Assembly: GCA_017621455.1 (NCBI GenBank)
Contig: JAGATC010000013.1
Span: 1-39,001 of the forward strand
Length of the DNA: 39,001 bases
Source: Alistipes sp.
GTDB taxonomy: Bacteria; Bacteroidota; Bacteroidia; Bacteroidales; Rikenellaceae
Direction: 5' to 3'
A program made the position numbers and the translations under genes. Below are positions 25,187-33,621 of the stretch, in pieces (within the stretch, counting starts at the first letter, position 1; every line of letters begins with the position of its first letter). Under the pieces are notes generated by a model. It saw only the letters and a list, made by a program, of their open reading frames with translations. It did not search any database and had not been told where the DNA came from.

Positions 25187-27565
25187 ATGTTAAAATACCT
25201 TATATATATTGTCGCGATTGTTGTTGGTGTTGAGGCCTTTGCAACAGAACCACCCGCAAAAAATATACATGGTACGGTTACCGATCAGAGTGGTAATGCT
25301 CTGCCCTACGTTACCATATTTGTTGATGGAACAACCATAGGAACTACAACTGATGCCAATGGCCGCTATACGCTTGATATCCGCGGCGCGCGGCAGGTGG
25401 TCACGGCTCGTATGCTTGGCTACGCTGACCAGGTCGTAGAGGTAGACATCAATAATGGTACCACGGTGGACTTCGCTCTCGAGGAGTCATCAACCGCTAT
25501 CGATGCCGTTGTGGTCGAGGCCTCGGGTGTAGGCTCGCTGCGTCGCTCGGCATTTAATGCCGTGGCGGTAGATATGCATCCGATGAGGAATAGCTCGAAA
25601 AACATCTCTGATGCGCTATCGCAGGCTCCAGGCATAAAGCTACGTGAGTCGGGAGGCGTGGGCTCGGATATGTCGCTAATGGTCGATGGCTTCTCGGGTA
25701 AGCACGTCAAAATATTTATCGACGGCGTGCCACAGGAGGGCGTGGGTAGCGCCTTCTCGCTCAACAACATCCCCGCAGGTTATGCCGACCGCGTTGAGGT
25801 ATATCGTGGTGTTGTGCCCGTAGGCTTCGGTGCCGATGCCTTGGGTGGTGTGGTCAACATAGTAACCAACCGCTCGCACCGCCGTTGGTGGGCGGATGCC
25901 TCATACTCATTTGGCTCGTTCAATACGCATCGCTCCTCGGTAAATGGTGGGCAGACCCTCGACAATGGATTTACGTGGGAGCTCTATGCCTTTCAGAACT
26001 ACTCCGACAACAACTACAAAGTAGATGCTCTGGTTGAGGACTTCGAGACGGGGCGTATCGACCGTAAGAGCCTCGAGCGCGTGGAGCGCTTCCACGACAC
26101 CTACCACAACGAGAGCGTCGTGGCGAAGGTGGGCGTGGTGCATAAGAGGTGGGCAGATAGGCTTATCTTCACGATGAACTACTCGCAGATGTATAAAGAG
26201 ATACAAACGGGTGTGCGTCAGGAGATTGTCTATGGCGACAAGCTGCGCCGTGGCAACTCACTTATGCCCTCGGTGGAGTATCTTAAGCGCAACCTCGGCG
26301 TTGAGGGTTTAGACCTTACGCTCACGGCAAACTACAATCACAACACCACCTATAACATCGACACGGCGCAGTATAAATACAACTGGCGTGGCGAGACCAA
26401 GCGCCTCAACTCGCCTGGCGAGCAATCTTTTCAGCATACGCGCTCGAAGAATCGCAACTGGAACGCCACGGCTACGCTCAACTACCGACTTGGTGATGCC
26501 CACACCTTCACTCTAAACCATGTCTTTACCCACTTCCGTCGCTCGAACACCTCACTACTTACGAAGGAGGCATCGACAGATGCCATCGACAAGCTCACGA
26601 TGAAGAATATCACGGGCGCACAGTATCGTGTGAGCACCTCGCAGAGGTGGAATGCCTCGCTCTTTGCCAAGTACTACGCCATAGATGTGAGTGGCCCCAT
26701 CGCTACGGACAGCAACCAGACGCAGTTCGTTGCCACCGAGCGCCACGAGGATGCTTTCGGTTATGGTGCTGCGGGCACCTACTTCATAATCCCCGCGCTA
26801 CAGGCGAAGCTATCCTACGAGAGGGCCTACCGTCTGCCGACCATCGAGGAGATGTTTGGCGACGAGGATCTCGAGATGGGTGACATTGGCATACGCCCCG
26901 AGAGTAGCCATAACCTCAACTTTAACCTCAGCTACTCAGGTAATTACGGTGTTGACAAGGAACATAGCCTCTACCTTGAAGGTGGCCTTATCTGGCGCAG
27001 TACGGACGACTACATCCAACGAAACATTGTCGATATGAGTGGAGGCAAGGCTGCAGCGAGCTACATCAACTATGGCCGTGTGAGCACCTGGGGCGTGAAC
27101 CTCACGGCACGCTACGCCTTTAAGCGTTGGCTGGCCGTAGGTGGTAACTTCACCTATATGGACGTGAGGGATAATATGCCCACCGCTATAGGCTCCTCGA
27201 TGCCCAACCTCGGCTATCGTGACCGTATGCCAAACATCCCATACCTCTTTGCCGATAGCTACGTCACGTTCTCGTGGCACGACTGCGGCTGGCGTGGTAA
27301 CACCTTGACACTCAGCTACGATAACCAGTATATGCACCGATTCTACTACTACTCGTCGCGCATAGGCTCGAACAAGGACGACTATATGGTTCCCGACCAG
27401 TTTGCGCACAACCTATCGCTCGGCTATAGCATCAAGAATGGTCGCTACAACATATCTGTCGAGTGTCGCAACTTCACCAACGAGCGCCTCTACGACAATT
27501 TTAGCTTGCAGAAGGCGGGTCGTGCATTCTATGCCAAGTTTCGTGTAGCCTTCGGTGGCAGATAG
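25187..27565 (+). CDS. xusA: TonB-dependent receptor, XusA-like
   Basis: A 792-residue outer-membrane receptor: signal peptide (to about AFA, residue 19), a carboxypeptidase-regulatory-like domain (about 26-104, IHGTVTDQSGNALPYVTIFV), a plug (about 119-228, SDALSQAPGIKLRESGG... FIDGVPQEG... VEVYRGVVPVGFGADALGGV), and a long beta barrel to the C-terminus. It is followed by a DUF4374 lipoprotein and a PepSY membrane protein, the exact composition of the Bacteroides XusABC locus for using enterobactin-type siderophores of other bacteria. The symbol rests on this context. The ATG at 25187 is chosen over a GTG at 25169 because it starts the signal peptide directly. The ligand is inferred, not shown. 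Confidence 0.85.
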   Translation: MLKYLIYIVAIVVGVEAFATEPPAKNIHGTVTDQSGNALPYVTIFVDGTTIGTTTDANGRYTLDIRGARQVVTARMLGYADQVVEVDINNGTTVDFALEESSTAIDAVVVEASGVGSLRRSAFNAVAVDMHPMRNSSKNISDALSQAPGIKLRESGGVGSDMSLMVDGFSGKHVKIFIDGVPQEGVGSAFSLNNIPAGYADRVEVYRGVVPVGFGADALGGVVNIVTNRSHRRWWADASYSFGSFNTHRSSVNGGQTLDNGFTWELYAFQNYSDNNYKVDALVEDFETGRIDRKSLERVERFHDTYHNESVVAKVGVVHKRWADRLIFTMNYSQMYKEIQTGVRQEIVYGDKLRRGNSLMPSVEYLKRNLGVEGLDLTLTANYNHNTTYNIDTAQYKYNWRGETKRLNSPGEQSFQHTRSKNRNWNATATLNYRLGDAHTFTLNHVFTHFRRSNTSLLTKEASTDAIDKLTMKNITGAQYRVSTSQRWNASLFAKYYAIDVSGPIATDSNQTQFVATERHEDAFGYGAAGTYFIIPALQAKLSYERAYRLPTIEEMFGDEDLEMGDIGIRPESSHNLNFNLSYSGNYGVDKEHSLYLEGGLIWRSTDDYIQRNIVDMSGGKAAASYINYGRVSTWGVNLTARYAFKRWLAVGGNFTYMDVRDNMPTAIGSSMPNLGYRDRMPNIPYLFADSYVTFSWHDCGWRGNTLTLSYDNQYMHRFYYYSSRIGSNKDDYMVPDQFAHNLSLGYSIKNGRYNISVECRNFTNERLYDNFSLQKAGRAFYAKFRVAFGGR

Positions 27566-27599
27566 ACGATAATATGTTAATCTAAAATAAATTTAAAAT

Positions 27600-29024
27600 A
27601 TGGTAACGATGAAAAGAAAGATCCTAAACAAGTTGGCGGTTGTGGCACTCGCGACCGCAACAATGGTAGCCTTTGCTGCTTGCGAGGCGGAGAATACAAA
27701 CACCCCCTCGGGTGGTGGCGACACAGCTACGGAGCGACCCTATGTGCTCGCAACGCAGGGCACATTCACGGGCACCACAACCAACGCACTGGTGACAGCC
27801 TCATCGCTCGATGGTGGCACGGTGGGCATGACCAACGGCCTTGTAAACGATGGCGCCTCATTCTGGGTATTTTACGAGGATAAGTATCTCTATGGCCTTA
27901 CCTATAATCAGGGTAATGCCGGCACCACGCGCTCTTACGTGATGAACGCCGACTACATGCTTGAGGCGCGCCCCGCGGAGTATGCCGTGCGCCGCTTCAC
28001 CACTTATGGCATCTACGACAAGTATATCATGACCTTCTCTACGGGCGATGGCCCTGCGGAGTGGGCCGATGCTAACGGCTACATTCCCAAGTCGTTCCTT
28101 GTATCCTACCTCGACGTTGCTAACGAGACCTACACCACGAATAACACCCTCGAGGAGCACTTCCTTTCGGAGAACTTCTTGGGTAATGGCGAGTTCGTTA
28201 CGCTGGCAGGCATCCAAGAGGTAGATGGCAAGATATTCTCGGCAGCAGTGCCTATGGGACTTAGCCAGTATGGCGTAAAGGCCGAAGGTGGCAAGTGGGT
28301 CAAGGAGGGCAACGAAGACCTTGTAAAGACAGAGGCAGGTGGCTCGGGCTCAGGCTCTTATAAGGAGGGTGAGTTGCAGTGGACGCAGTACCCCGATGAG
28401 TGCTGGGTGGCAATCTTCGACGACGAGACCCTTGCCACTAAGAAACTCATCCGCACCGACAAGATTAGCTACGCATGCGGCCGTAATAAGTCGCAGTACT
28501 ATCAGATGATTTGGTCGGCAGAGGGTGGCGACATCTACGTCTTTTCGCCATCGTACGCCAAGACAATGGCCGATGAGCGTCAGCAGACAACGCTCCCCGC
28601 GGGTGTAGTTCGCATCAAGGCGGGTAGCGAGGAGTTCGACCCTAACTACTACGTAAATATCGAGGCCTTGGCCGACGGCTGCGCCTTCCTGCGCACCTGG
28701 CCTGTGGGTGGCAGTAAGTTCCTTATGCTTATGTACGATAGCCCGCTCACGCCCGCAAAGACGATGACGGCAAACCGCCTGGCAATCTTCGATGCCGAGG
28801 CTGCTACGCTAACTCCCGTTACGGGCCTCCCCGCGGCGGATACTATCTCGGGCTTCGGCAATGCCCCCTATTCGGAGGGTGGTAAGTGCTATATCGCTGT
28901 GACAGTGACCGATGGCTACCCCGCAGTATATGCCATCGACACCGCTTCGGGCGTAGCAACCAAGGGACTCACGGTTGAGGCTACGCAGATTGGCGGCATA
29001 GGTCGTTTGACACCCGCGATATAA
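27600..29024 (+). CDS. xusB: DUF4374 lipoprotein, XusB-like
   Basis: A 474-residue lipoprotein (lipobox AFAAC, followed by EAENTN) with a long beta-propeller-like body of the DUF4374 type: [13 protein letters not shown], then repeated strand motifs, and a C-terminal [17 protein letters not shown]. In Bacteroides thetaiotaomicron, XusB is a DUF4374 surface lipoprotein that captures siderophores for XusA. It lies 34 nt after the receptor gene, so is co-transcribed. An ATG at 27609 would serve equally well as start. A Gly/Ser/Glu-rich loop ([16 protein letters not shown]) is noticeable. Confidence 0.83.
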   Translation: MVTMKRKILNKLAVVALATATMVAFAACEAENTNTPSGGGDTATERPYVLATQGTFTGTTTNALVTASSLDGGTVGMTNGLVNDGASFWVFYEDKYLYGLTYNQGNAGTTRSYVMNADYMLEARPAEYAVRRFTTYGIYDKYIMTFSTGDGPAEWADANGYIPKSFLVSYLDVANETYTTNNTLEEHFLSENFLGNGEFVTLAGIQEVDGKIFSAAVPMGLSQYGVKAEGGKWVKEGNEDLVKTEAGGSGSGSYKEGELQWTQYPDECWVAIFDDETLATKKLIRTDKISYACGRNKSQYYQMIWSAEGGDIYVFSPSYAKTMADERQQTTLPAGVVRIKAGSEEFDPNYYVNIEALADGCAFLRTWPVGGSKFLMLMYDSPLTPAKTMTANRLAIFDAEAATLTPVTGLPAADTISGFGNAPYSEGGKCYIAVTVTDGYPAVYAIDTASGVATKGLTVEATQIGGIGRLTPAI

Positions 29025-29036
29025 ATCATAAAATAT

Positions 29037-29077
29037 GGGTGATACGACAATTTTTTATTAACTTTGCCGTATCACCC
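29037..29077 (+). promoter_or_regulatory. Inverted repeat between xusB and xusC enclosing a -7-like box
   Basis: GGGTGATACG (29037-29046) and CGTATCACCC (29068-29077) are perfect 10-bp arms. The 21-nt interval contains a T run and TAACTTTG (29059-29066), a good -7 match. No good TTTG lies at the -33 distance. It could be an operator around an internal promoter or an mRNA hairpin that adjusts xusC levels. Confidence 0.6.
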
Positions 29078-29093
29078 CTACATAATAGGCACG

Positions 29094-30242
29094 ATGAGAA
29101 AGATATTCAAACAATTACATATATGGCTATCTATACCTCTGGGTGTGGTTATAGCCATTACCTGCTTCTCGGGAGCTATGCTCATCTTCGAGAAGGAGAT
29201 TACGCGCATGGTGCAGAGCGACTACTACTACGTAGAGGAGGTCAAGGGCGAGCCCCTGCCACTCGATGAGCTTATTGCTCGGGTGGAGCCAACACTCGAG
29301 GATGGACGTCGCATCACGGGTGTCACAATCACGGACGATCCAGAGCGTAGCTATCAGGTGAACCTGAATGAGCCGAAGCGTGCCGCAGTGTTTGTCGACC
29401 AGTACACCGGCGAGGTGCTTGGCGAGCCTGGACGCCTGGAGTTCTTCCAGGATATGTTCCGTCTGCACCGCTGGCTTATGGATGAGCGCCCCGAGGATGA
29501 AGGGGCTGTGTTCTGGGGCAAGATGATTGTGGGCACAAGCACACTGCTGATGGTCATCATCATACTTACGGGCATTGTCCTTTGGTGGCCCAAGACCCTT
29601 AAGGCGCTGAAGCACCGCTCGAAGATAGCCCTGCGTAAGGGCTGGCACCGCTTCTGGTACGACCTGCACGTTGCGGGTGGCATCTACGCCACACTACTTC
29701 TGCTGGCTATGGCACTCACGGGTCTTACCTGGTCGTTCGAGTGGTATAACAAGGGCTTTTATAAGGCCTTAGGTGTTGATACAGAGGAGAGTGGTGGAGG
29801 TCATAGCTCGGATAAGAGTGGTGGCAAGAGTAGGAGTAGTGCTAAGGGTAGCACGGATAACCCATACCTCCACTGGTCGGATGTCGCAAAGGAGGTTGAG
29901 AGCCGCCATGGTGAGTTTGCCGAGATGACAATCTCGAAGGGCGAGGTTAAGGTTAAGAACCACGACTATGGCAACCAGCGTGCGAAGGATACCTACAAAT
30001 TTGATGGCGCTACGGGCGAGATTCTCGCCGTGGAGCTCTATGCCGATAAGGAGTATGATAGCAAGGTAAAGGGCTGGGTATACTCTGTGCATGTGGGTAG
30101 CTGGGGAGGCATCGTAACACGCATCATGTGGTTCCTTGCCGCGATGCTCGGAGCAACGCTGCCACTTACGGGTTACTACTTATGGATTCGTCGTAAGTTC
30201 TTCAAAAAGAGCGATAAAGCGCAGCCCAAAGAGGGCGCATAG
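29094..30242 (+). CDS. xusC: PepSY-associated inner-membrane protein, XusC-like
   Basis: A 382-residue protein with about four membrane segments (roughly 11-32, 138-160, 190-210 and 340-365) and PepSY-type domains between them. It matches the PepSY_TM/iron-regulated membrane protein family. Family motifs include LHIWLSIPLGVVIAITCFSG at the first segment, LHRWLM, and DLHVAGGIYATLLL. XusC-type proteins are thought to help release iron by reduction in the inner membrane; that role is inferred. A Ser/Gly/Lys-rich linker (about 235-262) interrupts the periplasmic part. The real start is the ATG at 29094; an upstream TTG at 29064 lies inside the intergenic inverted repeat. It is the last gene of the operon. 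Confidence 0.83.
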   Translation: MRKIFKQLHIWLSIPLGVVIAITCFSGAMLIFEKEITRMVQSDYYYVEEVKGEPLPLDELIARVEPTLEDGRRITGVTITDDPERSYQVNLNEPKRAAVFVDQYTGEVLGEPGRLEFFQDMFRLHRWLMDERPEDEGAVFWGKMIVGTSTLLMVIIILTGIVLWWPKTLKALKHRSKIALRKGWHRFWYDLHVAGGIYATLLLLAMALTGLTWSFEWYNKGFYKALGVDTEESGGGHSSDKSGGKSRSSAKGSTDNPYLHWSDVAKEVESRHGEFAEMTISKGEVKVKNHDYGNQRAKDTYKFDGATGEILAVELYADKEYDSKVKGWVYSVHVGSWGGIVTRIMWFLAAMLGATLPLTGYYLWIRRKFFKKSDKAQPKEGA

Positions 30243-30255
30243 CCTATAGTTATAA

Positions 30256-30316
30256 GAATAAAATTTGGTGGATTCCAATTTTATTCCTATATTTGCGGTA
30301 GTGTTCATTACGAACA
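30256..30316 (+). promoter_or_regulatory. Promoter with two palindromes, small-protein gene
   Basis: TTTG (30264-30267), a 20-nt spacer, TATATTTG (30288-30295). A perfect inverted repeat GAATAAAATT (30256-30265) / AATTTTATTC (30277-30286) covers the -33 box and most of the spacer. A second, TGTTC-ATTAC-GAACA (30302-30316), lies at the expected start point. Confidence 0.7.
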
Positions 30317-30326
30317 ATAAACTTTA

Positions 30327-30398
30327 TAACGGAAATCACTGAGGTCCCACGTTTGTGGGAGTGCCTCGTTGTTTCCGTTATTTTATTTATTGTTTTTA
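30327..30398 (+). terminator. Leader hairpin with U-rich tail, possible attenuator or sRNA terminator
   Basis: TAACGGAAA (30327-30335) pairs with TTTCCGTTA (30372-30380), GAGG (30341-30344) with CCTC (30364-30367), and CCCAC (30346-30350) with GTGGG (30355-30359). T-rich sequence (TTTTATTTATTGTTTTT) follows to 30398, four bases before the ATG at 30402. CACT (30337-30340) could instead pair with AGTG (30360-30363). Confidence 0.6.
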
Positions 30399-30401
30399 GT
30401 T

Positions 30402-30773
30402 ATGAGTAACACGATTAACACATCAAACTACGAGCTTGTAGCCTCGTATCGCGACAACCGCTTTCGCGCCACCACCGAGATTATCGACTTTATGGTTGGC
30501 CACTACGACCGTGCCATTCACCACGCCTACTGCTGTGGCGATAGGGTATATGCGGCACATGTTGCCTCTATTGCTGCCGAGCGTAAGGCCGAGGTGCTGT
30601 TGATGTGTGGCTACTGGCACGATGTTGCCGAGGCCTACCGCGATGCTGCGTGGTATGCCATGAGTGGTAATATTGTGCGCGATGGTAAGCGCCCCATCTA
30701 TGCACGCATACTTACGGAGCGCGCTGTGGAGTATATCTCCATAGCGCGTGCCATGGAGCCCGATTGCGAGTGA
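30402..30773 (+). CDS. Small helical protein, not recognised
   Basis: A 123-residue protein that I cannot assign. It has no signal peptide or membrane segment and looks all-helical, with a His/Cys/Tyr-rich first half (FMVGHYDRAIHHAYCCGDRV, residues 30-49), an AAERKAEVLLMCGYWHDVAEAY helix spanning about residues 58-79, and a basic C-terminal helix. An earlier in-frame TTG at 30369 lies inside the leader hairpin and is rejected. The ATG at 30402 follows a promoter and a terminator-like leader. It is not part of the xus transcript. It converges on the MGMT gene, whose stop codon is 3 nt away. The heavy regulatory apparatus in front of so small a gene is its most striking feature. Confidence 0.7.
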   Translation: MSNTINTSNYELVASYRDNRFRATTEIIDFMVGHYDRAIHHAYCCGDRVYAAHVASIAAERKAEVLLMCGYWHDVAEAYRDAAWYAMSGNIVRDGKRPIYARILTERAVEYISIARAMEPDCE

Positions 30774-30788
30774 GCCTTAGCGCTCACT
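30769..30788. terminator. Hairpin spanning two convergent stop codons
   Basis: AGTGAGC (30769-30775) pairs with GCTCACT (30782-30788) with a 6-nt loop. It includes the stop codons of the small protein and of the MGMT gene. No T run is present, so termination is uncertain. Confidence 0.45.
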
Positions 30789-31076
30789 ATTAAGCAGTTG
30801 GCGTTTGCGCTCAAGCTCATCGCCATCGCGTCTGCCGTTGTAGCCGCACAGCGAGCCGTCGGCAGCTATCACGCGGTGACAGGGCACATCGGGAGCATAG
30901 GGGTTGCGTTTGAGTGCCTGGCCCACAGCCTGAGCACTGCGACAACCTATGCGTCGCGCTAATTCGCCATAGGTTATGGTCTCGCCCGCGGGTACCTCCA
31001 AGAGCGCAAGGTATACTCTACGCTGAAAGGGAGTGATAGTGGTTGAGGTCAATACCTTATCTCGTATATCGCCCAT
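30777..31076 (-). CDS. MGMT-family DNA alkyltransferase, single domain
   Basis: A 99-residue protein equal to the C-terminal DNA-binding/active-site domain of O6-alkylguanine-DNA alkyltransferase. It has TPFQRRVYLALLEVPAGETI, the helix-turn-helix YGELARRIGCRSAQAVGQAL and the active-site motif VPCHRVI with cysteine C66. The cysteine is kept, unlike in the alkyltransferase-like (ATL) proteins with tryptophan there, so suicide alkyl transfer is possible. The N-terminal domain of Ada/Ogt is missing. The ATG at 31076 is 2 nt after the TIGR04076 gene; a GTG at 31130 would overlap it heavily and is rejected. Confidence 0.88.
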   Translation of the reverse strand: MGDIRDKVLTSTTITPFQRRVYLALLEVPAGETITYGELARRIGCRSAQAVGQALKRNPYAPDVPCHRVIAADGSLCGYNGRRDGDELERKRQLLNSER

Positions 31077-31078
31077 AA

Positions 31079-31381
31079 TCAGTCTATTACCTCTATATAA
31101 AAACTTACGGGGCGGAAGCCGTCGTTGCACGATAGCATTGCCGAGTGGGGATTTTTCATCCAGCCGTCGAAGAAGTTGCCGCCACCCTCAGTAAGCTCCC
31201 TAACAAAGGGGTAGAGTGTCTCCCATGCGCTGTCGCACATACCCTCGGGCTTGGTGCAATCCTCGACGATGAACGTCTGCCCGAGGCGCATATCGCAGGT
31301 GTGCTCAATGGGGTTTTCATACTCGGCCATAAGGTCGCGATACTCCGTTATGCGCTTAACGGTAATTCTTACTCGTTTCAT
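31079..31381 (-). CDS. TIGR04076 family protein
   Basis: A 100-residue protein with the family pattern: RVRITVKRI at the start, then CDMRLGQTFIVED, PEGMCDSAW and LYPFVRELTEGG, and CNDGFRPVSFYIEVID at the end. Function is unknown. It uses an ATGA overlap with the GNAT gene (start at 31381), which decides against an upstream start at 31408. The next gene starts 2 nt after its stop. Confidence 0.82.
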   Translation of the reverse strand: MKRVRITVKRITEYRDLMAEYENPIEHTCDMRLGQTFIVEDCTKPEGMCDSAWETLYPFVRELTEGGGNFFDGWMKNPHSAMLSCNDGFRPVSFYIEVID

Positions 31382-31929
31382 AATCTCTTTATTTTCTGCA
31401 TGTGCCACATCTCGTGCCCAAGGAATAGCTTTGTGCCTACGCGTTCGAAGCCGAGCGAGGTGTAGAGCCTCTCAGCATCGGGGTTGTCGTAGTCGACAAT
31501 AAGTCCCACGCGCTCATGCCCTTTAGCAAAGGCACGCTCCGTGGCAGCATTAAGCAGAGCCGTGCCAACACTCATGCCTCGAAAGGCGGGCAACACACCA
31601 AGTGAGTCGAAGTAATACTCTCCCGCCTCGGTCTCATCCTCGATATGAGGCACCTCGCCAAGGTGCTCTTTTAGAAGGGAATATATCGGCTCGCGTAGCT
31701 CTTTGAGCTCTGCTCCGTCGTAGCTTACGATGGCACCTGCTATTTCGCCCTCCACCTCGGCAATAAGCGTATTGCGGTAGCTATATTGCGCCACCTCGCG
31801 CCCCGCCAACTCCAAAAAAACAGGGAATAATGGGCTGGTGGTATCATAACCAACGGCCATGCATACTGCCTCGGCTATTGTTGCCGCATCCTCGCGCTTT
31901 GCTGGGCGCACTACTATATCTCTACGCAT
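31378..31929 (-). CDS. GNAT-family N-acetyltransferase
   Basis: A 183-residue GNAT protein: IVVRPAKREDAATIAEAV at the start, the acetyl-CoA loop LPAFRGMSVGTALLNAATERA (around residues 112-132), and NPDAERLYTSLGFERVGTKLF near the end. The acceptor substrate is unknown. It is the second gene of a tightly packed minus-strand operon: 2 nt after the ferredoxin gene and overlapping the next start by 4 nt. Confidence 0.9.
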   Translation of the reverse strand: MRRDIVVRPAKREDAATIAEAVCMAVGYDTTSPLFPVFLELAGREVAQYSYRNTLIAEVEGEIAGAIVSYDGAELKELREPIYSLLKEHLGEVPHIEDETEAGEYYFDSLGVLPAFRGMSVGTALLNAATERAFAKGHERVGLIVDYDNPDAERLYTSLGFERVGTKLFLGHEMWHMQKIKRL

Positions 31930-31931
31930 CG

Positions 31932-32699
31932 TTACCTCGTTTTAGCAAACCATGTCTCGTTCACTCTGCGGGCGGCAAAGGCTGAGTTGAAGCGTGCCGC
32001 AGCGAGGGAGTATTTTATACCATAGAAGCGGCGTGCCTTTGTGGGGCAGACTACGATGCAACGGCCACACTTTATGCACTTTGCCTTGTCTACACCTTTA
32101 GGTGACTCGAGGGAGATAGCTCCCGTTGGGCAGAGGCGGGCGCACGCTCCACAACCGCTACACTTGCGCGATGCTGTGGGCCAGATGGGAATACCTCCAG
32201 GTACCTTATAGGGGCGGTTGCCAGGTATCTGAATATCGCCAAAGTCGCCCTTTAGCAACTCCGACACTCGCTCGGCAAATGCCTTAATATCAGCAAAATC
32301 CTCGGCATCGGGGCGTGATGCGCCGACCTTTGGGAAGATAGAGTGCTGGGCGATAAATGCTCCCGCTGCCACGGTGCGAAAGCCACACTCGGTCATTATG
32401 TCGTGAAGCTCCAAAACGGCATCGTCGTAGTGGCGATTGCCATATACGGCAACAACCACCGCGGGGGTGTTATTGCCCCTAAAGCGGCGCAGACGCTCGA
32501 CAGCCATCGCGGGCACACGACCAGCATATACGGGCACACCGACAATCAAAAGCTCATCAGAGGGAATTGCGACTTCATCGGTTGATGAATCGTTGGTTAT
32601 ATCGTATGCTGTAACCTCGTTAGAGAGGTTTTTGGCTATGGCTTCGACCACGCACTTAGTGGTGTAAGTAGCACTAAAATAGAGTGTTATTGCTTTCAT
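31932..32699 (-). CDS. EFR1-type flavodoxin/ferredoxin fusion
   Basis: A 255-residue electron-transfer protein. Residues 1-155 are a flavodoxin-like domain ([18 protein letters not shown] as FMN-phosphate loop, [10 protein letters not shown]). Residues 175-225 contain two [4Fe-4S] ferredoxin motifs, CxxCxxCxxxCP at C180/C183/C186/C190 and C208/C211/C214/C218. This is the EFR1 (flavodoxin-ferredoxin) family of anaerobes; the electron donor and acceptor are unknown. It leads the operon with GNAT, TIGR04076 and MGMT genes, and faces proC. A possible -7 box, TAATTTTG, lies at 32725-32718. Confidence 0.88.
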   Translation of the reverse strand: MKAITLYFSATYTTKCVVEAIAKNLSNEVTAYDITNDSSTDEVAIPSDELLIVGVPVYAGRVPAMAVERLRRFRGNNTPAVVVAVYGNRHYDDAVLELHDIMTECGFRTVAAGAFIAQHSIFPKVGASRPDAEDFADIKAFAERVSELLKGDFGDIQIPGNRPYKVPGGIPIWPTASRKCSGCGACARLCPTGAISLESPKGVDKAKCIKCGRCIVVCPTKARRFYGIKYSLAAARFNSAFAARRVNETWFAKTR

Positions 32700-32717
32700 A
32701 AGGTAATTATTTTACCC

Positions 32718-32788
32718 CAAAATTACGCATAATTCTCGAAACAATAAAGCGACAGGGACGATTATTCCCATAATTGTTAGTATATTTG
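32718..32788. promoter_or_regulatory. Divergent promoter region between the EFR1 gene and proC
   Basis: A -7-like TAATTTTG on the minus strand (32725-32718) for the EFR1 operon and TATATTTG on the plus strand (32781-32788) for proC, 26 nt before its ATG. Neither has a clear -33 TTTG. Confidence 0.5.
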
Positions 32789-32814
32789 TGTGGAAAACTT
32801 AAGAGATACGACGT

Positions 32815-33612
32815 ATGAAGATAGCAATTATTGGAGCAGGTAATATGGGCGGTGCCACGGCGCGAGGATTAGCCAAGGGTAGCATTGTTGCCACATCGGA
32901 CATCTATGTATCAAACCCCTCGACACCGAAGCTCAAGGCCCTCAAGGCTGAGTTCCCGGAGATTAACACGACGACCGATAACGTTGAGGCTGCATCTGCC
33001 GCCGATATGGTGGTGCTTGCCGTGAAGCCCTGGAAGGTGGTGGAGGTGCTCGACCAGATAAAGCCACACCTCGACTACAAGCGTCAGGCTGTCGCCTCAA
33101 TGGTCGGAGGCCTGGGTATAGCACAGCTGTCGGAGTGGCTCGATAAGGGCGATGGTATCCTGCCCGCCACATATCTTATAATCCCCAATACGGCCATCGC
33201 CACCATGAGTAGCATGACCTTTATCGCCTCGGCACGTTCGACAGAGGCACAGGACACGCTCCTTGTCGATGTGTTCAACGAGCTTGGCGAGGCTATGCTC
33301 GTAGATGAGGGCCTAATCCCTGCGGGCACGTCGCTTGCCTCGTGTGGTATAGCTTATGCTCTACGCTATATCCGTGCAGCCATGGAGGGAGGCGTGGAGC
33401 TCGGCTTTAGGGCTGACGATGCCAAGCGTATAGTGATGCAGACACTACGTGGCGCGGCAGACATCCTCGCGGCAAATGGCTCACATCCCGAGGCTGAGAT
33501 AGACCGCGTGACAACACCTGGCGGCTTAACAATCAAGGGGTTAAATGCTATGGAGACTGCAGGCTTTACCCCGAGTGTAATCGAGGGATTGCGAGCCTCG
33601 ACAAAGCGATAA
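32815..33612 (+). CDS. proC: Pyrroline-5-carboxylate reductase
   Basis: A 265-residue ProC that reduces pyrroline-5-carboxylate to proline with NAD(P)H. Visible features: Rossmann loop IIGAGNMGGATARGL at residues 4-18, VVLAVKPWKV, PNTAIATMSSM, and the family signature TTPGGLTIKGLNAMETAGFT near the C-terminus. Length is normal. The start follows the TATATTTG box. It converges on the GH29 gene with 9 nt between the stop codons. Confidence 0.95.
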   Translation: MKIAIIGAGNMGGATARGLAKGSIVATSDIYVSNPSTPKLKALKAEFPEINTTTDNVEAASAADMVVLAVKPWKVVEVLDQIKPHLDYKRQAVASMVGGLGIAQLSEWLDKGDGILPATYLIIPNTAIATMSSMTFIASARSTEAQDTLLVDVFNELGEAMLVDEGLIPAGTSLASCGIAYALRYIRAAMEGGVELGFRADDAKRIVMQTLRGAADILAANGSHPEAEIDRVTTPGGLTIKGLNAMETAGFTPSVIEGLRASTKR

Positions 33613-33621
33613 ATCCTCGCT

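Noticed and set aside
29064..29093. TTG start for the PepSY protein
   Set aside because: It lies inside the inverted repeat; the ATG at 29094 gives a normal membrane-protein start.
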